Shown: positions 25,501 to 37,500 of the stretch, one piece after another
Layout: each line of letters opens with the position of its first letter
How positions within the stretch are numbered: position 1 is the first letter of the stretch
Source: Aplectana chamaeleonis
Lineage: Eukaryota; Nematoda; Chromadorea; Rhabditida; Cosmocercidae
NCBI GenBank assembly: GCA_029168955.1
Contig: JAPDOI010001175.1
Location: forward strand, 62,001 to 126,000
Direction of reading: 5' to 3'
DNA length: 64,000 bases
Position numbers and translations under genes: made by a program
Notes under the pieces: model-generated
What the model saw: only the letters and a program-made list of their open reading frames with translations
Database searches by the model: none
What the model was told of the DNA's origin: nothing

Positions 25501-28500
25501 GCAACTATATTTTTCAGAAATGCTAAAAAACCAATGATGACCCGTCAAACTTTTTCACCAAATTAAAAATTATGCTCCCCAAAAATTCTATTTCTGCAAG
25601 AAAATGTACGACTACCCCCATCCTTTTTGGGCCTCGGTGATAGTTGGCTGATCGGCGTAGCCAGCCCGGTCGATACTCATGAAAGACATTAATGAGGCGG
25701 GGTGCAAAACACCCGCAGCGTAAAGAGGCAAGGATTTTTCTAGCCCGCCAACCGAGTTCCATTTCGGTATTGCTAACTTCAGGTGGTACGATCCCCAATA
25801 TGGGGTTGAAGGCCATCCTACTCAAGTGAGCAATGCATTGCCTAAGTATCGACAGGATGGCTACAGCCTATCGACCGACTATGACGGGGGCCTGAAGCAT
25901 CACAAAAACAGGAGATTTGGAAGTAGACCTATAATTATGTAAGCACTGTAGCATAATGCCATCCAACCTGTAGTTGTTGTGGAACAACGTAGCCAATACG
26001 AATGCGACAACGATCTTCTGTCGTGGTAATGTATCGGGATCGTTCAGTATAGTCACAAAGAAATGATACCTTTAAACAAAGAAATGATCCATTATGCACT
26101 GTCGTTCGTAGTTTGAGAAATCCAACCGTAATTGCAGCGGCTTCGAACGATTATTAGCTTCAAACCGTGCTGGCTCATCCCCATTTTCCTCGAACAGCTC
26201 CGACTGCACACTGGGATCAACAGCTAGGATCTGAAAAAATAGGGAGTTGAAGCAACCTTAGCCTTCTTTTCGCGAAGTGATGACGATTTTAGAGTCTAGG
26301 TGTGTAATTTTCACGCTGCTACCTTGAAATTTGTCGAGCTCTTATAAAAACCTGCGCTATATTACCTCCGCAGTTCACAAACCACTTTATCGAAACACAT
26401 GCAAATAAACAGGTTCCAACGATAAGGTGAGTAACTCACTTTAGCCCAGATGAAAGCCAGCCATGCCCGAAGTTCTCTTGATGTACTTTGCAGCAACTTC
26501 AGCATGTAGGGGAAAATACCGACAGAAAGAGAATAACCGACGGCCCATTGGCCAAGATCCAAGAATCGCGCCAGAAGTTCAAGAGCACGTTGACGATGTG
26601 CCTAATCCAAGGACTACACAACTGAGTGGAGTTTTGTAAATGAGGAAAGGGCTCTCACTTGGCTAAGCAGAACCTGTAAAACAATGGGAAGTTGCTCCGG
26701 CGACGACTGCTTGTTGACGCCATACTCCAGCCACACCTTCAAATGAATCGAGAACACAGTATGACGCCATTGCTACGAAAACACATCAGAATCACTCCGG
26801 TTGGGAGTAGATATGTTAACAGGCTAGTCATATTCCAAGGATTTCGTTAGATTTCGATAGTTTTGGAGCATGGTTACATCATTTCATCAATAGTCATCAA
26901 CTCCTTAGCACCAGCCAAGCAGCTAAGTGTCACCTACTCTTCCATTGGCACAAACCATAAATGTCAATCAATAGGTAGTATAGAAAGTTTCCGCAGCCAG
27001 ACTTCGTCGAGTTTCTCCAAGAGACTGCCTAGTTTGCTTCCCGCCGACTTGGTCACTCATTTGCACTTTTGAGCCATTCTCACATTATATTACTTTCTGT
27101 TTCCGTGTTGTACGTTTTTCTGCCTTGATTCTTCACGTTTTTCTGTTCATGCATTTTGTTCCACGTATAAATGAATAAAAAATTGAAAATATCAGCGTTG
27201 TTTTTTGGCTTATTCCGATATACTGTTCGAAAGCGCTTAATCAATTCCAATATATTAATTCTTTGAATTTTCAGTACAATTAGTGATTATTACTTCGAGA
27301 TGAACTATAAAAGCGGCCAAAGGGGCTATGTTAAAGCGCTTGAAAATAATATCGATAGAGCGTGGTTGATTTACTCCAAACTATGATTCTGCAACTTTCT
27401 GTCTCACCCAACCAGTATTTTTCCTGAGTTCTGGAGAAAAAAAAACACCGGAAACACTGAAAAACAATGAGTTTCTCTCCTCACCACACACCATCAATTC
27501 CTTGAAATCTTTACCACGCATACAAACAGGAATAACAAGAAAAAAGGAAAAATTACAAAAAAAATGAAGATAAAAGATAAAAATTCTTTTTTTTTCTAGT
27601 TATGCCAGTGTGTGTCCATGGTAAAGATTTTAGGTATATTGATAAAAATTGTCTATGGGTGGAAGCTCATCGTATTTCAACCTTTCGGATGTTTTTTCTT
27701 CAAAATTCAGAAGAAAATTACAACTTTGCCATCGATTATTGCGCAACCTACAGTATACTAAATGGGAATACGCAACTGCACAACCACTTTTTATGTCGTC
27801 GAACTGTACCACTCTAGGACAAAAGACCAATGCTAAACATTTTAAAATTCTCAAAGTCGGGTGTCGCAAATCTTTCGTTCCCACCAGATATATTTGCTAT
27901 GTGACTGAATTTTATTTATTTTCTTCCATAACAGAGCTCTTTCCTATCACTGTCAAAAATTTAATTTTTGAGCGCTTTAATCAGGTGAATGCATATGTGT
28001 GTATGACGTGTCGATTTCTATCATAATTCTTATGTGTTTTTACTATAAGTTTTTGTCATTATGTTAACTTCGAATCTAAATGGACCTCGGAACGCGCAAC
28101 ACCTAGTCCTTGAATCGCCGACAGCAAAGCTAAACAAACGCCTGAGGACGCCGTAATGGTCGCACTACGCGGCCACTTGGGGTGTACAAATAACCAAACT
28201 CTGACCGAAAGCAAACTGATCATTTATTTCCTTGATCTTCAGTTTATTCGCATAATGGGCGAAAAACGGAGAAAGGACAAATGCACACCTTTTCAGGACA
28301 AAATAGTAGATCAAAGAAATTCTCAAAAAACTCATAAAAGGTACCTCGAAGGCCTTCAACTGTTCAATGAAAAACCAATTGTGCTGGAACATCTTGACCA
28401 TCGCCAATAATGCCAGATAGATCAATCAAGGCTGAAAATCAACGCTCTCTGCACAGAAGTGAAATGGAGTCATAATGGATACCAGTACATTTAAGTAAAA

Positions 28501-31500
28501 ACGATGAGGAACTCACTATTCAAATTGAAAATAGAGCTTTTGTAGAAAACATCTCCTCCTATCACTTGATAATTGAGCCTGGGATTTTGAATGTTGCGAA
28601 TGTGATGAAGAGTTAGATCTAACGTATACTCCCATGAGTCCCACAAAGGATGGTCATGGTGCTCGGCAGGGATGGGGAAGACACAACATCTAGAATATTC
28701 TCATTAGACTGCATGAATCAAGAGAGGAATTACAAAAACTTACTGCATCCATTGTCGCCCATGACTCGCTCTGCTAGAAGGAAGCTCCGAAATAACGAAG
28801 CTAGGAGCAGATCCTTAAAAAACACTTTGAAAATGCACTGCGACGCATAAGTATAGCAACACCTTCAAAATATTCGCATCATATGTTAGATCGAGATTTT
28901 GAATATTAATAGGGTTTCCATGTTTTCTACTATGACGAAAACGATGGATTAAGTGGTATGACCAGAAGTTGCTCATTTCGCCTTTAGATGAAGAGAAAAG
29001 TCTGCATTTCGCGCGACCCATAAGTATAGCAACACTTGAGCAACTTGGAAATGTCTCACGATGATCGCCACAATGAGCAATTTTGTATATTTGTATATGT
29101 ATATGACTATTACAGGTCTAGCCTGCTTAGTTAATTTACATAGAATAAAAGCAGCAAGCAAATCATGTCTATTTTTATGATATTGGTTCAGAGTGATGCT
29201 ATTTGTCCACATTCCCGGTGGTCTTCACCTGCCTCATAACGGAAAAGCCCATGTCCACTCCTTCCATATTGCTGGAATCGGATTTCGATTGTTTTCCGGC
29301 CAGCTAGGACGACTAGCTGGATGTAATTTCGAGTTATTGCCAGATCCTGAATCGCTTGACGTCTGTAGTTTCCCAGATGTCTCATGAAACTTGGTAAGCG
29401 AGATTTTACACGACGAGTTCCCAGTGACATGGTGTCGACCCCGACGACTACGAATTGTCGCTGAGTTTTTCCGCAGACATCATTCCCTACTCCATCAGCC
29501 AGTATGACACCACAAGGTGCGCACCCACCCCGCTTTGCGGCTTGCTTGTGGGCGTGCCTTGGGATCCATGGATTATTTGAATTGCAAAGCAGTGCTCCAC
29601 TGTGCTCAACAGCCTTGACCCCATACAGTGCCGCACATTTTTTTGCGGAAAAAAGCGTTTTGCGGCGTTTTTTGCGCTCTCAAAGCGCCGCATCGCCATA
29701 ACTTCTTTCAAAGTGATCCTATGTCAATTTTGAAGTAATCTCTTTATTGCTTCAGTTGAGTCCCATACGACAGTGTTACAGAAGAATCGATTCATCTGTA
29801 GAAATGCACCGAAAAATTTACATTTGCACCACAAAATTCCTCATCATGAAGTGGTCAGACGATTATGATAGCAGAAACCTCTCGTTTTGAGCTGTGGTCG
29901 ATGTGAATTTGAGAAGGAAATACACATTTTCCAACAGGATACTGGACTCGAAATGACTCTCTACCATTGCACTCGCCTCAGCGAGAGGAACACGAAAACT
30001 GCCTCAGAAACTCATTTAGTAAATTTTGAAGCGAGATATGGCTATGCGGCGCGTTGTATGCGCATAAAAAACGCAACAAAACGTTTTTTTTTGCAAAAAA
30101 ATGCTCGGTACTGTACGTAATCACGGAAAAGCGGTTACACTGTGCTCAATCAAGCTCGCACAGGGTACTCTTGCAATGCAGTGCATGACCCTTCCCAATC
30201 TGGACAGATTTGAAGGAAGAGAATCCGCGGAGAAAGTTATGTTATACTTCTCCATGGATTGGTGAACTGTGTTCGGGGTAGATTGATGTCCTGCTCAGTT
30301 CATGAGCTCATCCCAGAAAGCTGTCTCTCTAGAAAGTGATTATAATTGAACAGTTGAAGCAGTAGTTTGCCCATTGACACGAAAGCGAGGTCAATCACCA
30401 CCTGGGTCAAGCGGTATTCTGGAATTTCGCAACGGGGGAGAGGTCGCAAATTTTTTGGTCCGAAATTGAAGGTTAAGGGGATCGCAGAAATTTTGGACGA
30501 AAAAAAAATTCTGGAAGTGAGAACGTTAGAAGTCATTTCCCAGTACCAAAAAAATCCCAACATTTCTTGGCAAAATACTAACCAAAAATTACACTTCGGG
30601 GGATCGCAAAAATTTCGGATTTTTGGAAAAACATTTGATGGCGGGAGCGGGGTCGCTCTCATTTCTGGAAATTACCGAACGTCCCGCTTGACCCTGATCA
30701 CCACGGCTGCGTACGTGAATAGCGGATGGGACAGCCGGATGTCAACTGATAACGATAACTGCTTTCGGTTCATTCTCACACACACACACCGACCGCCACA
30801 CACACTATACCGAATATACACAGCAGGATTGTGGGCACCGAAATAAAGCAATCTCATCGCTCAGAACATTTTCACGGTTGGTAGACACGAGCCCACGCGA
30901 TCAAACATGAACACGAACTTGGAAAACTTGGGTGTTTCACGTAACAAAGGCGCCGTTTGTCAAATCGTGCATAATATCTTCTTCTACGATAACAAATTCT
31001 GTGAAGAAACTCCAAACTTGTTATCATTGAAGAATATGATCCTACACACGATTTGACAAAAGGCACCTTTGTTGCGTGGAGCACCCAAGTTTTTTCAACT
31101 TTGTGCTTATGTTTGATTGCGCAGGCTCGACTCTAGCAACTTTTTGAAAATGTTCACGAGCAATGAGATTGCTTTATTTCGCACAATGTTGTCATACTGA
31201 TTAGTGGAGTAGGGAATGTATCTGCGCAGAAACTCAGCGACAATTCGTAGTCAGCCATCGGGGATAACACCATGTCACTGGGAACTCGTCGTGTAATATC
31301 TCGCTTACAAAGCTCAATGAGTCGTCTGGGCAACTAAAGACGTTGAGAGATTCAGGATCTAGCAATAACTTGAAATTACATCCAGATCCAGCTTGTCGTC
31401 CTAGCTGGCCTGAGGACATTCAGAATCCAATTCCAGCAATGTGGAAGGAGTGAACTAAAGTTGTTCCGTCAGAAGGCAGGCAAAGTCCACCAGAAAGTGG

Positions 31501-34500
31501 ACAAATAGCATCACCTTGAATCAGTTTCATAGAAAAAAAAACACGTGAAAGTGGATCATTCCGGCGATGATCGTGAGTTATTTCCAAATTGCTCAAGTGT
31601 TGCTATATTTATCCGTCGCAGTGTAGTCTTTCAAAAACACAGAATCAACTGTCTGTCACCAACCTGCCTAAATAAACGCTGGAAGTCATCCCTAGGGAGT
31701 GCATTCCAGGCTATTGTGTCTGTGATGGCAGTAAAAATCCAGTTCAACTCTCCCAAGACAGTTCGCCTGTCGTTTAACTGCCCAGGTATTTCATCCAGGA
31801 TATTATTGGAGAATTCACTCCTCCTACCACTCTTTATCAAGTACCTAAAATCGAAAATAATACTCGGTTAGGTTCGACAAAAAAGAAAACAAGAACAGAA
31901 AAATAAAAAAATACCACAGGATGCTGGTATGAATTGGAGTCGTCAAACACGACGTGAATAAGTCAGCAGGCAGATCAGGATTTGTTGGCAACCTCTCGTC
32001 TTCACGACAGGCAGCAAGTTGGATACAATCCTAAAGACAGTAGAATTTGCAGATTACATTCAAACAGTGCGGAATTTGCGTTTCTACAAAATTTTGTGAG
32101 CTGTTTTAGACCGACCGGGAACAAATTTTAGAGAATACTTTACCCCTCTCCGTGGCTGCGAAGAAGAAGAAGAAGAAGAGAAGAGAATACTTTCGCGATA
32201 CTGACGCTTCCGCTGAGGAAGTGTTCAGAAGCCTCTATATTTATGTGCCCCCAAAAAAAATTCACAAGACGCTTAGCGCGACATCGAAGAGAACGCGGTC
32301 TCACGCCGAAATCCGCTCTCAAACACAACCAGTCGGGAGTATATTTTCAACGAACAATGTTGTAAGAAAGCTCTAGAGGTTAAAAATAGTTTGACTTTCA
32401 AGACCCGGAAACCTGCAAGAATGCACAACTTCGGCATCAAGTGGGAACTTCTACGAATGAGCTAAGGCCTTATGATCCAGATAACGAATGAATAAATGAG
32501 TTTAGCTACGAACAGAAATGAAACAAAACCCATGTAGACGAATTAATGTCGGCAAAACGACTAGTATCGTTAGTATCTCTTGTGGCTCAATAGTAAAAAT
32601 GCGCAGTATCCCGCTCCAAGCTGCGGGCTCCAAAAAGTTACAAGCTTAAAAGGTGGTTTTTGGGCTTTTAGTACCTTTTAAAAAGCGTCTTCGGGAAAAC
32701 CGGAAACAGACATCATAAATGTGATCAGTGCCCAAAACTACCCCCTAAGCAAAGTTCGGGTGAAGGCACATTTTCCAAACTTTTTAAAGACTGACAGCAT
32801 TTTGTACTTGTACGGATTTTCGTTCAAGCGTTTATTTGTACCAACTAGAGGACTCTTGAAGGGCTTTGAAAAAAAAAAGTTCAAGATTTGACTTCAAGTC
32901 CTTCCAGGGGATCACTTGGGGGCGCTGATCACGAATCTGGCTTTAGTTTCCGATCCCGATGTTTTCGACTTGATTCATTCAAAGCTTCAAATCGGGCGCA
33001 AATTTGACGGCAAATCGCGACTTTTGACGATTTCCGAGACGCTACGGTAGAAACGGATTAAAATGTTCTCTATGGGTTTTTTGGAATGCTAAACATCAAT
33101 TTAGAGTCCTTCTACCGATCTCAAAATTCTGACAAATGGGCTCCAAATTCGTGTTCACCACCCTAGATTACCCCTACATACGAGTTTTGGGCTAAATCCG
33201 AGGAAATTTTTGAAACTCCCAAAATATGCGTGATGGGGTACCATTGCCTTTTAGCGAAGCTGAAAAAAGGCTAATAACTTGTTCGAACCTGCAGCTCGGG
33301 GCGGGATGCTGCGCACTTTTACTCATGAGCCAGAAGAGATACTAACGATACTAGTCGTTTTCGCAGATGCGTCTAAACACTTCCCTTGTTAGTGATACTT
33401 TGCGTTCCTCATTGAATGTCGGCGCAAAATAGGATCAAAGACAAAAAATACTCAGAGGCAGAATACGACAAAAATACAAAATTTCATTTTCTCTAATTAC
33501 AAGCCCAAAAATCGGGACTACAATCTGCTTGGCCCCGTTCACCACCCGTTAAGAAATTGCACAACTGCGCGTAATCCTGCTCAAACAGAAAAGTGTGAAG
33601 TTACAGAACGCACACCTTAAAGGATATGGTATCACCTCCCCCAAATATCATAACCTTATCTTTAACTACTGAAGGAAGGAAAACAAACAAAAGTAAACCG
33701 TGCCCTGAACTTGGGCCGCCGCTGGAACTTCAGTGACTCGGCTTGTTGATCAGCTGTCATATGAGAGCTAATCCTAGCACCCGATATTGATGAAGCAGGC
33801 GCGACGGCTTCCTGGTGGGCGGACAACCTCTTGTGCCATTCACTGGAAAATGCTGATTATGAGCGCAAAAATATTCGATTTCAGATCACAATGAACTTCA
33901 GCAGGAGGGCAATGCAAATAACTCACTCCTCATGATCCTTGGCGAACCGCATGAACCAATTCACAATTGTCTCAGCCGAAGAGCAATCCCAAACATATAT
34001 TGATGGAAAGTCCATACACAATTGTAAATCATACAATGACAGCGGGATGTACTGCAAAGGGCAACTTAACGTCAAAAGTTCTGGAAATCGTGAGTTACCT
34101 GAAAAGGTTAATAAAGCACCGGGATGTTACGCTCAAATTTTGATAAGTAAACAGAAATAGATAACTGAGGCTTTAGCCCTTCCTGTTCAAGTAAAAAGTT
34201 TCTAATAAGCGGAGTCAACGGGTCAAGCTGTCCATTCTGTCGGATCTACGCGAAGATGCGACCCCCAAGCAAGGTTAAGCAGGCCGTTGCGCCAATTTTC
34301 GGCGGAGCTACAACCCCCCTGATGACCAAAATTTTCGTTTTCAAAAATTTCCTTTTCTCCAAAAATTTTAAGAGCTCCCAACCAAACTTTCATTTATCAC
34401 CGAAAATTTTCCAAAATTTTTACGACCCCCGCTGCGCCGAATGGCAACACTGCTCAACCCTGGGTCAAGCATTCCTTTGCGTCGTATCTCCGCGAAAATG

Positions 34501-37500
34501 ACAGACCAAAATTTTCGTAACTTTGTACAATCACCCTCTCGTGTCGAAATATTTTAAGCGCAAACGAGGAAAAAAAATACAGGCATTTTTCTACCCCTCA
34601 GACGCCAACGGCTGAAGAAAACTGCCTCGTCCAGAAAGGCCAATTCGGTATTTTAACATGAGCATGAAGTCAGCCTTTTTTTGGTAAACCACGTTTCATT
34701 ACGTTACAGAATGTGTACCGTAGTGAGACGATGTTTCAGATTTGGCCAAAAACCATGCCCCCGGAGCTTCTTTGAGATGCTGATCATGAGCACAATGTCC
34801 TTTTTACGGATTTTGGAAGATTGTAGTAGGCTAGTGTTATTTAGCCACCGTAACATACTGAATTCCTTCGGAAATCGGGAAAAGGACATCGGATTCATGA
34901 TCGCCACTCGAGCAAACCCCTCTGTGCAAAAAAACTCATCAGGGCTGAGATCTATGGACCGCAAGACTTCGACCAAACTACCGTATACTAACCGTAGCCA
35001 TCCAAAAAAATGGGACGGACCTTATGTTCCAGTTCAGCACACCGAAAAGACCTACATTCACGAAAAAACTAGGGGAAAACCTTTCAGAGCCCGAAAAGCG
35101 GAACAAAGCCATTTCATAGTCAATCAGGTTAGTTAAGAAACGAACCTTTACTCCTTGCTATTCAATCAAGGCGTTTTGAACCCGAAAAACTCTCCAAAGA
35201 ATGAACTTTAGAGCACTCCAAAGGAATGAATACGATGAGTTTTTATCTTTCTCAATAGTCCGCCTTCCCCAGCTGCAGAATGACGCAAACTGTCACGTCA
35301 GACCTCACTAAGGCTTGCCTTACAATCCCCGAGAGCTTTTATAAAACCATGTTTTAATAGTTTTAGGTATGGGACAAAGCATTGATAGTCCGTTTTCCAA
35401 ATCCCCTCAATGCCTCAGAGATTCACAGGAGATTTCCAAAAGTGGGCATTTCCATAGCATTGCCAATAGGGAGGGGGTGCACAAATGACAATTTTTAGGG
35501 CGTTCGAAAAAAATTGTCTTGGATTGAGCTTAAAACTCGTTTCTGGGGGTTGTTTTAGGTGCCAAATACGAATCTGAGGCCCATTTGTCAATATTCGAAA
35601 AATTCGATCTGATTTGGTCCGAAGCATAGAAATGGGGGAAAATTTACTGCCCAAACGCGACTTTCGACGATTTCAAGAAACCTACGATCAAATCGTCTCG
35701 AAACTTGCACATAGGGGCTATTAGGTCTGCCTGACACGAATCTGCAACCAGTTTATGGATTTTCGATATATCACGGTAGGTTACGGTGGGTGTACGCTAG
35801 CTCGGTCAAAGACTCAGATTTGACTCAAAATTTCTCTATGGGTGGTACTTGGGACGCTGAACACGAATTTGAGGTCCATTTTTCGATTTTCAAAATTTTA
35901 GGGTAAATAACGCCTGATAAAAGGCAATATGCCTACCGTAACCTACAGTAACCCTAAGTCTCGCGAGGAATAGACTCCAGATCCGGGTTCAGCGCCCTAA
36001 GGCACTATTCATACTCTCAACGCCAGCGCGGCACGCGCATGCCGCGCTTGCGGAGACTATGAATACTCCAGCGGCCACGCCATGGCGGAGCGGTGAAGCT
36101 GGAATGAATGAGACGATCGATAAATAATATCTGTGGATGAAAACGCCAAGGCGTTCCAGGTGGCAGTATGAATACTGCAGCGGCGACGCCATGACGGAGC
36201 GGGCGGAGCGTGAAGCGCGTGCCGCGCAGGCGGGGCGTCAAGCCATTCATGCATAAACGCCACGCCAGCGCGGCACGCGCGTGCCGCGCTGGCGTTTAGT
36301 AGTATGAATAGCGCCTAAATAACCCCGAAAACACCCCGAAAATTCCGATGGGTACCCTTCCCCTTTTGAAAAGCAATGGAAATGCCATTTCGGATACCCT
36401 TCCACTTTTGAAAAGCAATGAAAATGCCATTTTTCGGAAATCCCACAGCCTTTAAAGAAATTTCAAGCACGTATCAGTTCTGTACAGTCACAGACCTGCA
36501 GCAACAACAACATGGTTCTCCAAATCGCCACGGGGTGGGTAAAGCAGCCCCTAGTGAAATAAGCGCCTTCTTTTAACAGGATGAATGCATTATTTTCAAC
36601 AATGTTTGGCCATCGAATATGCCGGAAGAGTATATGGAGCCTCAAAAACATCTAATAAAGTTATTAACAAGGCAAAAATGGTTCAAGAATTGGAAGAAAA
36701 GAGTGAAAAGATTTCAAAAAGCGTAGAAACTGCTGATACCTGCGTGAAATTTTTGTTGAAAACCCAAATTTCACCATTTTGAGTGGGTCGAGGCACACCA
36801 TGTCCATTGTAGTGAAACAAAACCCGCTGCTCTTTAGCATTTCGCCGCATGCTCACACACAGTTTTCGCACATCATCCTGTGTAGGGTCTGTCGCACATT
36901 TATACCTGAACGGAGCAGTAAAGAGAACTACATATGATGACCGTCTATGGCGTTTCAAATCCAAACCTAGCTCGTGGCTGCCACCTCTCATAGCTTTTCT
37001 GCAAAGACGTCGCTATTTTATGAGCTGCTTTGAGCGGGCTGCAACTATAAGGATCAACCCAAGCTTCCATACGAGCCCGTGCAGCCGTCTTTGGAGCCGA
37101 ATCCGGTGGATCCACTCCTAAAGCATAAACGCTCAAGAATAATTGACTAACTAGGGAATCAAAACTGGTCAGGAAGGTCGATCCAAATTCAAATCAAATA
37201 ACGTGCGTTCAGTGACGCTTTCAAATGTATGTTTTAGCTGCCGAAGACTACTCTTGACAATCTTGTAAGGGGTTGAAAATTTCGGCCCAAAAATAAAAAT
37301 TTGGTGAGGGTATCCCAAAAATTAAAGATATTTTTGGGTCGCCCCAGAACGAAGGATCGTAGCACTGCTCAGTTTTTAGACGCTTGGGCCCGACTTCCTC
37401 ACTTTTTAGACGGTTGAGCCCGGCTTCCTCGTTTTTAGACGCTTGGGCCCGTCTTCCCCATTTTTTTTCAAAAACTGTCTAATGATTTAGGGTTTTCGCC

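Larger units (their letters stand above)
28836..31624. mobile_element. Composite long-TIR element in raptor intron
   Basis: The left tip CACTGCGACGCATAAGTATA (28,836) is the complement of the right tip at 31,624. A second left copy of the core (CATAAGTATAGCAACACTTG) occurs at 29,018. From there, long arms (29,018-29,500 and about 31,200-31,615) are inverted copies of each other, including TCACGATGATCGCC and GGTGATGCTATTTGTCC-type phrases. No transposase was recognised. Two further TIR elements are nested inside. The right tip lies only 40 bp from raptor exon 10. Confidence 0.8.

Noticed and set aside
30367..30846. 159-codon plus-strand ORF inside the composite TIR element
   Set aside because: No transposase motif; composition resembles translated non-coding repeat, and it is unsupported by codon or splice signals.
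36001..36315. Three overlapping minus-strand Arg/His/Ala-rich ORFs
   Set aside because: They translate the GC-rich MITE in three frames at once.
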